Positions 55,800 to 63,948 of a DNA stretch of 64,000 nucleotides are shown piece by piece. The translations under genes were made by a program, and so were the position numbers. Numbering within the stretch: position 1 is the first letter of the stretch; every line of letters starts with the position of its first letter. Source of the DNA: Clostridium sp. CAG:413 (lineage in GTDB: Bacteria > Bacillota > Clostridia > Oscillospirales > Acutalibacteraceae); the NCBI GenBank assembly GCA_000431775.1, contig FR888230.1, forward strand, positions 41,364 through 105,363. The letters are read 5' to 3'. The notes under the pieces were generated by a model, which ran no database searches, was not told the origin of the DNA, and was given only the letters and a program-made list of their open reading frames with translations.

Positions 55800-56810
55800 A
55801 TGTCTATTCTTGTCACCGGCGGCGCCGGATACATCGGTTCTCACACCTGCGTGGAGCTTCTGAATGCAGACTATGATCCTATTATACTCGATAATTTCTG
55901 CAACAGCAAGAGTGAATGTGTAAAACGTGTGAAAGAAATTACGGGCAAGGATGTCAAAGTATACAATTGCGACATCCGTGACAGGGCAGGTCTCGATAAA
56001 GTTTTTGCGGAGAACAAAATTGAGGCGGTCATCCATTTTGCGGGTCTCAAGAGCGTGCCCGAGAGCATCGCAAAGCCCATGAAATACTATGACAACAATA
56101 TAGGCGGCAGTGTCACCCTCTTTGAGGCAATGGCGGACGCAGGCTGCAAAAAGATAGTTTTCAGCTCCTCGGCAACCGTTTACGGCGGCGAGAATGTCTC
56201 CCCGCTGCGTGAGGATATGCCCGAGGGCAAGCCCACCAACCCCTACGGCACCACCAAGCTCTACATTGAGCACATTCTAAAAGATATCTATGCGGCGGAT
56301 AACGAATGGAGCGTTTGCCTGCTGCGCTACTTCAACCCCATCGGCGCGCACAAGAGCGGCAGGATCGGCGAGGACCCCAAAGGCATCCCCGCAAATCTCG
56401 TGCCCTATGTTGCTCAGGTCGCAGTCGGCAAGCTCGACCATGTTAATGTCAACGGCAACGACTATGACACGCCCGACGGCACCGGCGTGAGGGACTACAT
56501 TCACGTTGTCGACCTGGCGCTCGGCCACATCAAGGCGGTCGAAAAGGTGCTCGGCGGCACAGGATGCTATACTTATAACCTCGGCACCGGCAAGGGCTAT
56601 AGCGTGCTCGACGTCGTCAGAGCCTATGAAAAGGCCTGCGGCAAAAAGATAAAATGCGTCTACGCACCCCGCAGACCCGGCGACATCGCCACCTGCTACT
56701 CCGACCCCTCAAAGGCTAAGAAAGAGCTCGGCTGGGAAGCGACAAGAGGGATCGACGAAATGTGCGAGGATTCATGGCGCTGGCAGGTCAACAACCCCGA
56801 GGGCTATTAA
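55800..56810 (+). CDS. galE: UDP-glucose 4-epimerase
   Basis: 336 aa. NAD-binding GGAGYIGSHT at the N-terminus, catalytic SSSATVYG with Ser, and the YxxxK pair in YGTTK; LLRYFNPIGAH and GTGVRDYIHVVDLA are hallmarks. It interconverts UDP-glucose and UDP-galactose for galactose use and envelope glycans. GGAGG stands before the ATG. Single-gene transcript, closed by the terminator at 56823. Confidence 0.96.
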   Translation: MSILVTGGAGYIGSHTCVELLNADYDPIILDNFCNSKSECVKRVKEITGKDVKVYNCDIRDRAGLDKVFAENKIEAVIHFAGLKSVPESIAKPMKYYDNNIGGSVTLFEAMADAGCKKIVFSSSATVYGGENVSPLREDMPEGKPTNPYGTTKLYIEHILKDIYAADNEWSVCLLRYFNPIGAHKSGRIGEDPKGIPANLVPYVAQVAVGKLDHVNVNGNDYDTPDGTGVRDYIHVVDLALGHIKAVEKVLGGTGCYTYNLGTGKGYSVLDVVRAYEKACGKKIKCVYAPRRPGDIATCYSDPSKAKKELGWEATRGIDEMCEDSWRWQVNNPEGY

Positions 56811-56822
56811 TTCAATACAGCA

Positions 56823-56854
56823 AAAATCCTGCTGAAATTCAGCAGGATTTTTTC
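56823..56854 (+). terminator. Terminator between galE and the convergent ATPase gene
   Basis: AAAATCCTGCTG (56823-56834) pairs with CAGCAGGATTTT (56840-56851) and continues in T. The symmetric A/T flanks would let it serve both converging genes. Confidence 0.9.
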
Positions 56855-56856
56855 AT

Positions 56857-57879
56857 TTATTCTTCGCCCCACCAATCTGACGACCAGATGCGCTCGGTGA
56901 GCCGCTGCCGTATTTTTTCGACCTTATCAAAGTCCATCTCCTCGATATAGAGCACTTCCAGCTCGTCGTGAATGTTTTTCGCCGAGGCGAGAGACTTTAT
57001 CGCCTCGCGGAGCAGCTCCTTTGACGCTTTTTTGGCGAAATTCAGGCGTGCTCGGTGAGCCGAAATATTATCCGCCGAATAGAAGCGGCGCAGCGAGACC
57101 GTTTTAGTCGCTTCAATCTCAAGCGGGAATAGCTTGTCGGCGGTGAAAAACCCGAGCGATAATTCTTTGATAATAATATGTCTGATACTTTTTCCGTCGC
57201 CGATAAACGGGCTTGATATCACGGAGAATCCGCTCGCCAGCGCATATGCCCGCAGCTCGCCGATGAGCTTTGACGCCGCAATGCCGAAATCATCCTCAAA
57301 TACGATGCGTTTATCGCACAGCGACATTGCCGTTTCGCTCATAAAAAGACAGCCTCTCGGGGTTATTGCCTCAAGCAGGCGCACGGTCTCAAGTCCTATC
57401 CTGCCCGACGGGCGCTTGAACCAGCGGCTTGCGACCCGCGCGGCATATCTCGACAGATGAGTTTCATCAAGGCAATCGGCACAGATCTTCTCGCCGTCGT
57501 CGTAGACGGAGAATGCGGAGTCTATAAACCGCCTGCTGCGTCGGTGACATTCGGCGTTTTTATCGGTCAGCTCGATTATTTTTTCACTTTTTTCACGCAG
57601 TTTTTCTTTATTCCAACACTCGCCGAGGTCGACTATCTCGGCGGTGACACCGGGGTAATCCGGATCTAGGGTATGCGGAGAAGTGCCGTCCGCCACGCTG
57701 ACACGCAGCGACGGGAATATAACGGCGTCCAGCGACTCGGGGTCGGATGAGCAATAGATCCTCTCGCACGAGATATCGTTTTGTTCCATATCGTCGGCGA
57801 TTTTTTTCATCAGCGAGGATTTGCCCGTGCCCGGCCCGCCCTTTAAGATATAAGTATATCTCCCCTGTATTTTAGGCAT
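56857..57879 (-). CDS. ATPase of the PRK06851 type, apparent non-ATG start upstream
   Basis: 340 aa from ATG 57879. Walker A is ILKGGPGTGKSS (residues ~11-22); the rest (CSSDPESLDAVIFPSLRVSVADGT, ITPRGCLFMSETA) matches clostridial ATPases of the PRK06851 group, whose function is unknown. In-frame codons upstream of the ATG read SYFLGSSGKNGFFSCF, which looks like the normal N-terminus of this family, so the true start is probably earlier. The frame is open to a TAA at 57997 but has no ATG, GTG or TTG. An AAAGGGG stands 8 nt before an ACG at 57943-57945. Expect ~362 aa if ACG is used. Confidence 0.75.
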   Translation of the reverse strand: MPKIQGRYTYILKGGPGTGKSSLMKKIADDMEQNDISCERIYCSSDPESLDAVIFPSLRVSVADGTSPHTLDPDYPGVTAEIVDLGECWNKEKLREKSEKIIELTDKNAECHRRSRRFIDSAFSVYDDGEKICADCLDETHLSRYAARVASRWFKRPSGRIGLETVRLLEAITPRGCLFMSETAMSLCDKRIVFEDDFGIAASKLIGELRAYALASGFSVISSPFIGDGKSIRHIIIKELSLGFFTADKLFPLEIEATKTVSLRRFYSADNISAHRARLNFAKKASKELLREAIKSLASAKNIHDELEVLYIEEMDFDKVEKIRQRLTERIWSSDWWGEE

Positions 57880-58045
57880 AAGCTCCGAAAAGCAGGAGAA
57901 AAAGCCGTTTTTGCCGCTCGAGCCTAAAAAATATGATTGCTGCGTAAGATCAGCCCCTTTCTTTCTCAGATTATTCAGAATTTCCGCGAGAGTTACTTAA
58001 AACGGGAAAAAACTAAAATATTTACTGTAAAACCGAAAATTTCTC

Positions 58046-58074
58046 TTGATATTATTTAATTTTTATTATATAAT
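58046..58074 (+). promoter_or_regulatory. Promoter of the SRP RNA
   Basis: TTGATA (58046-58051), 17-nt spacer, TATAAT (58069-58074). The transcript would start near 58081 and contain a GCTGCT/AGCAGC hairpin (58094-58125) ahead of the mature RNA, perhaps trimmed as in Bacillus scRNA. Confidence 0.75.
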
Positions 58075-58128
58075 ACCTTATAGATAATCGGTTATAATTG
58101 CTGCTGATCAAAGCAGCGGTTATTGAAT

Positions 58129-58270
58129 GGGCTTTTATTTGGTCATGTGGCGTGTGGGTCCTGTGCGACAAGGCACTGCGAACCATGTCAGGCGGGTGAA
58201 CCGAGCAGCATTAAGCGGACAGTTTTGTGCGCCACAGTCTGCCTACCGCCATATGACCAAGGAAAAGCCC
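58129..58270 (+). ncRNA. ffs: Signal recognition particle RNA, small type
   Basis: About 142 nt. The conserved tip is seen as ATGTCAGG...GAACCGAGCAGC, the SRP54-binding loop region. Long-range pairing of GGGCTTTT with AAAAGCCC, and of TGGTCAT-TGGCG with CGCCA-ATGACCA, closes one long hairpin. The 3' stem is followed by TTATTTTTT, which acts as terminator. There is no room for an Alu domain, so this is the short form and not the ~270-nt Bacillus form. It lies directly before dnaX, the same order as scr-dnaX in Bacillus. Confidence 0.88.
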
Positions 58271-58293
58271 TTATTTTTTGAGGAGGTGCGCTC

Positions 58294-59901
58294 TTGTATC
58301 AGGCTCTTTACCGCAAATGGAGGCCGAGGACCTTTGACGAGGTCTACGGTCAGCCGCACGTCACCAAGACGCTGAAAAACGAGCTTGAGAGCGGCCGTAT
58401 CTCTCACGCCTATCTTTTCACGGGCTCGAGAGGAACGGGCAAGACCTCCTGCGCCAAGATACTGTCAAAGGCGGTCAACTGCCTGTCGCCCGTCAACGGC
58501 AATCCCTGCAACGAATGCGAGATCTGCCGCGGGATAGACAACGGCTCCATTCTCGACGTTATCGAGATAGACGCCGCCAGCAACAACGGCGTTGACAATA
58601 TCCGTGACCTGCGTGAGGAGGCAAATTTCACGCCCGTCAGCGCAAAATACAGAGTTTATATCATCGACGAGGTGCATATGCTCTCTATCGGGGCATTCAA
58701 TGCCCTACTCAAGACCCTTGAGGAGCCGCCCGCCCACGTCATTTTTATTCTCGCGACGACGGAGATACATAAGCTCCCTGCGACGATACTTTCACGCTGC
58801 CAGAGATTTGATTTCAAGCGTATCGCGCCTGAGGACATCACCGCACGCCTGTCTTATGTCGCCCAGCAGGAGGGTGCGACTCTCACCGAGCCTGCGGCAA
58901 GCCTTATTGCAAGAATAGCGGACGGAGGAATGCGTGACGCTCTCTCGCTGCTCGACCGCTGCCTCGCAATGAGCGGCAATATCGACGAGAACGCAGTCAG
59001 CTCCGCGGCAGGTATTGCCGGCACGGTTCACCTTTTCTCATTCTCAGAGTATATTGCGAATCGTGACCTGACCTCGGCTCTCAATCTTATATCGAAGCTG
59101 CACAACGAATCCTGCGATATAGACAGCCTCTGCACCGAGCTGACGCTCCACTTTAGAAACCTGATGGTGGCAAAGACGGTCGAGAACTGCGGCGAGCTGA
59201 TAGTCTGCTCAAAAGAGGAGCTGCAAAGCCTCAAGGACAGAGCCGCTCGGTTAAAGCTCTCAAAAATACTCGAATGCATTGATATTCTTTGCGAGACTTC
59301 AAAAAATATTAAGAACGCCGCAAACAAAAAGATACAGCTTGAAGCGGCGGTCATCAAAATGTGCAGCGGAATTTCGTCCTCGGGCGAAGTGCCGCAGGAT
59401 ATATACGACAGGCTCGACGCCATAGAGAGCAGGCTCCAAAGCGGAGTTGCCGTCAAAGCCGAGCCGAGAGAGCCTGCACTGGCGCATGAAGCTCCGAAGC
59501 CGCAGGAGAAACCGACTGTGAAGGCTGCCGAAGCAGCGCCCGTATCGGAGGATCTCCTGCCCGAAGCGCCCGCCGAGCCGGATCTGCCCGACGGCCCGTT
59601 TAACAACTGGTCTGAGGTGCTCGAAGCGCTGCAAACCTTTGACATTCCCCTTTACGGCATACTTGCAAATTCCAATGCAGAAATAAAAAACGGCAGAGTT
59701 ATCATAAATTCCGATAACCCGACCCTGTTTGACTTCATCTGCACCGACACTCACTCAAAGGAGCTTGCAAGAGCGGTTTACAAGGTCATCGGAAAGCGAA
59801 TGAAGATAGCCGTGGCAAATAAAGAGAAGCCAAAAACTCAGGCGGCGAGCCCGCTTGAGGAGCTTAAAAAGAAGATAAACGATTTTAATAACGGAGGATA
59901 A
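58294..59901 (+). CDS. dnaX: DNA polymerase III gamma/tau subunit
   Basis: 535 aa. Clamp-loader ATPase: N-terminal YQALYRKWRPRTFDEVYGQ, Walker A GSRGTGKTSCA, four zinc cysteines (CLSPVNGNPCNECEIC), Walker B VYIIDEVHML, and sensor TTEIHKLP. The tail (~residue 380 on) is Pro/Ala/Glu-rich followed by a tau-like domain. No slippery frameshift heptamer was noticed. The start is TTG 58294, with AGGAGG (58281-58286) 7 nt upstream, just after the SRP RNA T-run. First gene of dnaX-ebfC-recR. Confidence 0.95.
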   Translation: MYQALYRKWRPRTFDEVYGQPHVTKTLKNELESGRISHAYLFTGSRGTGKTSCAKILSKAVNCLSPVNGNPCNECEICRGIDNGSILDVIEIDAASNNGVDNIRDLREEANFTPVSAKYRVYIIDEVHMLSIGAFNALLKTLEEPPAHVIFILATTEIHKLPATILSRCQRFDFKRIAPEDITARLSYVAQQEGATLTEPAASLIARIADGGMRDALSLLDRCLAMSGNIDENAVSSAAGIAGTVHLFSFSEYIANRDLTSALNLISKLHNESCDIDSLCTELTLHFRNLMVAKTVENCGELIVCSKEELQSLKDRAARLKLSKILECIDILCETSKNIKNAANKKIQLEAAVIKMCSGISSSGEVPQDIYDRLDAIESRLQSGVAVKAEPREPALAHEAPKPQEKPTVKAAEAAPVSEDLLPEAPAEPDLPDGPFNNWSEVLEALQTFDIPLYGILANSNAEIKNGRVIINSDNPTLFDFICTDTHSKELARAVYKVIGKRMKIAVANKEKPKTQAASPLEELKKKINDFNNGG

Positions 59902-59905
59902 GACT

Positions 59906-60238
59906 ATGAAAGCAAGAATTCCCGGAGGAAGCAGTTCCGGCGGTATGATGAAGAAAATACAGGAAATGCAGGAGAATATGACGAGAATACAGCAGGAGGT
60001 CGAAGCGACCGAATTCTCCTCATCAGTCGGCGGCGGCGCAGTGGAGGTTGCCGTCAACGGCGCTCATCAGGTGACTGCCGTTAAGCTCAAGCCCGAGATA
60101 GTCGACCCCGAGGATATTGAGATGCTCGAGGATCTCATTATGTCGGCGTTCAACGAAAGCATCCGCAAGGCAAACGAAGCCATGGAGAGCGGAATGGAAA
60201 GAGCCAAGGGCGGCCTCTCCATCCCCGGCCTGTTTTAA
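59906..60238 (+). CDS. ebfC: Nucleoid-associated protein EbfC/YbaB
   Basis: 110 aa. The family pattern is clear: [36 protein letters not shown] and [17 protein letters not shown]. It binds DNA as a dimer and is routinely encoded between dnaX and recR, as here. The stop codon shares one base with the recR ATG (TAATG at 60236-60240). Confidence 0.93.
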   Translation: MKARIPGGSSSGGMMKKIQEMQENMTRIQQEVEATEFSSSVGGGAVEVAVNGAHQVTAVKLKPEIVDPEDIEMLEDLIMSAFNESIRKANEAMESGMERAKGGLSIPGLF

Positions 60239-60837
60239 TGGGCAGCTTTACTCCGTCTCTTGAGCAGCTGATAGAGCAATTTGCAAAGCTCCCCTCCGTC
60301 GGCAGGAAGAGCGCTCAGAGGCTTGCATTCCATATTCTCGACATGAGCGATGCCGAGGCCGAGAAATTCACTCAGACCATACTTAACGCGAGAAGCTCCA
60401 TCCATCGCTGCCCCGTCTGCTGTGACTTGACGGACGGCGAACTCTGCACGATATGCGCCTCAAAGGAGCGCGACCGCTCGGTGATCTGTGTTGTGGAGGA
60501 TCCGAGGGACGTTATCGCAATTGAAAAAACTCATGAATACAACGGGCTTTATCATGTGCTTCACGGCGTTATATCGCCGATGAACGACATTGACCCCGAG
60601 GATATCTGCATCAAGGAGCTGATAAGGCGGCTCGGCGACGGCACGGTCAAGGAGATAATCATGGCGACCAACCCGACCGTCGAGGGTGAAGCCACCTCGA
60701 TGTATATTTCAAGGATAATAAAGCCGCTCGGCGTGAGCGTGAGCAGGCTTGCATACGGCGTGCCGGTCGGAGCCGACCTCGAATACGCCGACGAATTCAC
60801 CCTGATAAGAGCGCTCGAGGGCAGAAAAGAAATGTAA
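60238..60837 (+). CDS. recR: Recombination mediator RecR
   Basis: 199 aa. N-terminal helix-hairpin-helix ([18 protein letters not shown]), zinc finger [16 protein letters not shown], and Toprim domain beginning [16 protein letters not shown], ending in the Walker-B-like [14 protein letters not shown]. Works with RecO/RecF in gap repair. It is the last gene of its operon and ends directly at the DnaA-box region. Confidence 0.96.
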   Translation: MGSFTPSLEQLIEQFAKLPSVGRKSAQRLAFHILDMSDAEAEKFTQTILNARSSIHRCPVCCDLTDGELCTICASKERDRSVICVVEDPRDVIAIEKTHEYNGLYHVLHGVISPMNDIDPEDICIKELIRRLGDGTVKEIIMATNPTVEGEATSMYISRIIKPLGVSVSRLAYGVPVGADLEYADEFTLIRALEGRKEM

Positions 60838-61060
60838 AGTTTTCCACGAACCTTTACTTTTCCACATCCGCTTTTTAACGCTTTCAACACTGTAAAAAAC
60901 AGGTAAGTGAATTCTCCCGACTTTTCCACGAGTCAAAAAAGGCTGAATTTTTCAAAATTTCCTTTATTATCAATGGGCGGTCGGATTATCCACATTTTCA
61001 CCCACCCCTACTAATACTACTATAATACTCTTATATATCCTTTCTATAAGCGCGCGGCGC
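60838..61060 (+). other. oriC: Candidate replication origin (oriC): DnaA boxes and DnaA-trio
   Basis: Between recR and dnaN are four DnaA boxes in one orientation: TTTTCCACG (60840-60848), TTTTCCACA (60858-60866), TTTTCCACG (60922-60930) and the consensus TTATCCACA (60986-60994). The last is followed by a C-rich spacer (60999-61008), a DnaA-trio tract TAC-TAA-TAC-TAC-TAT (61009-61023) and an AT-rich stretch to ~61050. This is the known basal unwinding layout of Firmicutes origins. The gene dnaA, which normally precedes this spacer, is absent; recR takes its place. Confidence 0.75.
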
Positions 61061-61126
61061 AGAAATTTCACTTCGACGCCGTCATGCGGCAAACGAATGT
61101 GAAAATCTTTTTAAGGAGTAACCGAA

Positions 61127-62236
61127 ATGAAAGTTATTTGTAATTCGATCGAGCTTTCCGAGGCGTGCCAGAATGTTCAGCGTGCCGCTTCGACAAAGAC
61201 CGCAATACCCGCCATTGAGGGCATACTCATGGTCGCCGAGAACAATATTCTCACTTTGACCGGCTATGACCTCGAGATGGGTATCACCACCTCCATACCC
61301 GCAAGGATAGAGGAGGAGGGTCAGCTCGTCCTCAATGCCCACATGTTCAGCGAGACGCTCAGGAAGCTGCCCGGCAGCACCGTGAGCATCGACAGCGACT
61401 CAAGGCAGATTGCCTCTATCTCGAGCGGCGAATTCGAGTCCACTCTGATAGGCATTTCGGCTGAAGAATATCCCGAGCTTCCCTCGGTCTCCGGCGGATA
61501 CACTGTAACTCTCAATCAGGGCATCCTTAAAGATATGGTGAGAAAAACTATTTTCTCCGTTGCAATTAAAGACAGCAAAATAGTCCACACCGGCATCAAA
61601 TTTGAGATTGAAAAAAATCATATTCGTCTCATTGCCGTTGACGGAGTGCGCCTTGCGATAAGAAATGAGAATATTGAATACGACGGCGAAGAGCTTTCGT
61701 TCGTAGTGCCCGCAAAGACTCTCTCCGAGGTGGTCAAGCTCATGGATGACGACGACGCGGATATCGTGATAAGCGTCGGCAAGCGCCATATCGTCTTTGA
61801 GATAGGCAGTTATAATATCATTTCCCGTCTGCTTGACGGTGAATTTCTCAACTATAAGGCGGCAATCCCGCCGTCAACCAAGACCGTTGTTTCCGTCGAT
61901 ACCAAGTCGTTCCTTGAGAGTATCGACAGGACCTCGCTCATAATTACCGATAAGATAAAAAGCCCCGTCAAGTGCGTATTCGCCGACGGAATGATAAAGA
62001 TATCCAGTATGACCTCACTCGGCTCGGCTAACGACAAACTTAGCGCCGATATAGAGGGCGAGAGCTGCACCATCGGCTTCAATAACAAATATATGATAGA
62101 GGCTCTCAGAGTCTGTGATACGGATGAGATAAAGATAAAGCTCAACGGCGCTATAGCACCGATACTGCTTGTGCCTGCAGAAGGCGACAGCTTCATCTTC
62201 CTTATTCTTCCCGTGAGGCTTAAAAATGAAGATTAA
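61127..62236 (+). CDS. dnaN: DNA polymerase III beta sliding clamp
   Basis: 369 aa, usual length. Three repeated clamp domains; recognisable segments are ACQNVQRAASTKTAIPAIEGIL, TGYDLEMGI, and the C-terminal PVRLKNED. The ring tethers polymerase to DNA. AAGGAG (61113-61118) lies 8 nt before the ATG. Head of dnaN-rlbA-recF-remB; overlaps rlbA by 11 nt. Confidence 0.97.
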   Translation: MKVICNSIELSEACQNVQRAASTKTAIPAIEGILMVAENNILTLTGYDLEMGITTSIPARIEEEGQLVLNAHMFSETLRKLPGSTVSIDSDSRQIASISSGEFESTLIGISAEEYPELPSVSGGYTVTLNQGILKDMVRKTIFSVAIKDSKIVHTGIKFEIEKNHIRLIAVDGVRLAIRNENIEYDGEELSFVVPAKTLSEVVKLMDDDDADIVISVGKRHIVFEIGSYNIISRLLDGEFLNYKAAIPPSTKTVVSVDTKSFLESIDRTSLIITDKIKSPVKCVFADGMIKISSMTSLGSANDKLSADIEGESCTIGFNNKYMIEALRVCDTDEIKIKLNGAIAPILLVPAEGDSFIFLILPVRLKNED

Positions 62237-62465
62237 AGCAAGAATAGCTGAAAAGCAGCACGTTACCAAAAAGATAGACACCGATTTCATCAGGCTTGAC
62301 GCCTTTCTCAAGCTCTGCGATGCCGTTCAGACTGGCGGCCACGCAAAATTTGTGATACAGGGCGGCGAAGTCAAGGTGAACGGCGAGGTCTGCACGCTCA
62401 GGGGCAAGAAGCTCAGGAGCGGCGACAGCGCAGAATTTGAGCGGGTAATATATACGGTTGAATAA
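62226..62465 (+). CDS. rlbA: S4-domain RNA-binding protein RlbA/YaaA
   Basis: 79 aa. A lone S4 domain: TDFIRLDAFLKLCDAVQTGGHAKFVIQGGEVKVNGEV, the pattern of the small protein found between dnaN and recF in Firmicutes. It probably binds RNA or the ribosome. Overlaps dnaN by 11 nt and precedes recF by 20 nt. Confidence 0.92.
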   Translation: MKIKARIAEKQHVTKKIDTDFIRLDAFLKLCDAVQTGGHAKFVIQGGEVKVNGEVCTLRGKKLRSGDSAEFERVIYTVE

Positions 62466-62485
62466 TCCCGAAAGGAACGGAAAAG

Positions 62486-63580
62486 ATGATTATCACCTCA
62501 CATTCCGTTGAAAAATTCAGAAATATCGGCTCCGTTTCTTTCGTTCCGCACCCGGAAATGAACATCGTTTACGGCGAGAACGGCCAGGGCAAGACCAATA
62601 TAATCGAGAGCATCTGGCTGATGACGGGCTTCTACAGCTTCCGCACGAGGAAGAATATCCACCTCGTCCAGAGCGGTGAGCAGCAGGCGAGGATAGAGAC
62701 TTCATTTTATTCTCAGCAGCGCGAGCAGCAGGCAATAATGACCGTTGACAGCCGCAAGGAGCTGGAGCTGAACGGGATAAAAGAGGAATCCCCGCGGGCG
62801 ATGATGGGCAAATTCTATGCCGTGGTGTTCACTCCGAATACGCTCAGCATTGTGAGGGACGGCCCGTCGGAGCGCCGCAGGATGCTTGATGTGGCGATAA
62901 GCCTCGTGAAGCCGAATTATGCGGCGGTGACTTCGAGATATATTCAAACCCTGAAGCACAGAAACGCCCTGCTCAAGAAATACGCTCAGCGGCCGTTTGC
63001 GGATGAATATTTCATCCCGTGGAACGAGGAGCTGGCGAGGCTCGGCGCGAGAATAATCAAATATAGGCTCGATTATATCGAGAAATTCTCGGCTGTTGCG
63101 GGCAATATCTATGACGGCATCAGCTCCGGCAGAGAGATGCTCACATTCCGCTATGATTTCTCGGCGGAGAATATGACCGAGGATGAGATAAAGCAAAAAC
63201 TGCTCTCGGAGCTTGAGAGGACTAAAGAATCCGACCTCAGGCGGCTTTACACCGCCGCAGGTCCGCATTCGCACGACCTGCTGCTCTATCTCGACGGAAA
63301 AGAGGCGTCGGTCTACGGCTCGCAGGGGCAGCAGCGCTCATGCGCCATTGCAATGAAGCTCGGCGAGGCCTCCATAATCGAAAAAATCACGGGCGAATGC
63401 CCCGCCGTGCTGCTCGACGACGTGATGAGCGAGCTTGACGAAGGCAGGCAGAAATATATATTGAATTATCTTAATAATTGGCAGGTATTCATCACCTGCT
63501 GCGATCCGTCGCAGCTCCTGCGCTCAGAAAAGGGCAAGACCTTTGAAGTTAAGGGCGGGCGGATAAACGAATTGGAGTAA
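62486..63580 (+). CDS. recF: DNA replication/repair protein RecF
   Basis: 364 aa. SMC-like ATPase with Walker A YGENGQGKTN near residue 31, signature YGSQGQQRSCAIAMKL and Walker B AVLLDDVMSELDEGR. It loads RecA at gaps with RecO and RecR. GAAAGGAACGG provides the ribosome site. The remB ATG follows its stop by 3 nt. Confidence 0.96.
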   Translation: MIITSHSVEKFRNIGSVSFVPHPEMNIVYGENGQGKTNIIESIWLMTGFYSFRTRKNIHLVQSGEQQARIETSFYSQQREQQAIMTVDSRKELELNGIKEESPRAMMGKFYAVVFTPNTLSIVRDGPSERRRMLDVAISLVKPNYAAVTSRYIQTLKHRNALLKKYAQRPFADEYFIPWNEELARLGARIIKYRLDYIEKFSAVAGNIYDGISSGREMLTFRYDFSAENMTEDEIKQKLLSELERTKESDLRRLYTAAGPHSHDLLLYLDGKEASVYGSQGQQRSCAIAMKLGEASIIEKITGECPAVLLDDVMSELDEGRQKYILNYLNNWQVFITCCDPSQLLRSEKGKTFEVKGGRINELE

Positions 63581-63583
63581 AAA

Positions 63584-63856
63584 ATGTATCTTCATCTCGG
63601 AATGAACAAAGTAATAGTCTTTGACGATATAATCGGGATATTTGACCTCGATAACACCACTGTATCAAAAAATACCCGCGACTACCTCGCAAAGGCCGAG
63701 AAAGCGGGGATCGTAGAGAACGTGTGCTATGATCTGCCGAAATCCTTTATAGTCTGCCGCAACAAAGATGGCGAGAATAAGGTTTATATCGCCCAAATAT
63801 CTTCTACAACGCTGCTCAAGAGGACCGGATTTGTCGACAGTTTAAGCAACAAATAA
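63584..63856 (+). CDS. remB: Extracellular matrix regulator RemB (DUF370)
   Basis: 90 aa. Starts MYLHLGMNKVIVFDDIIGIFDL and ends with the SSTTLLKR segment of the DUF370 family, which lies between recF and gyrB in many Firmicutes. RemB has been linked to matrix gene control in Bacillus. Here gyrB does not follow; a 5S rRNA gene with its own promoter does. Confidence 0.92.
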   Translation: MYLHLGMNKVIVFDDIIGIFDLDNTTVSKNTRDYLAKAEKAGIVENVCYDLPKSFIVCRNKDGENKVYIAQISSTTLLKRTGFVDSLSNK

Positions 63857-63884
63857 AAAATATTAAAAAAGTTTTAAAAAACTA

Positions 63885-63913
63885 TTGACAAACGTCGAAA
63901 GATGTAATATAAT
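63885..63913 (+). promoter_or_regulatory. Strong rRNA-type promoter
   Basis: TTGACA (63885-63890), 17-nt spacer, TATAAT (63908-63913), with an A/T-rich UP-like tract at 63851-63882. Confidence 0.9.
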
Positions 63914-63948
63914 AGTCGAGCATTCAAGAAACGCCGTTGCGTTTTTTA

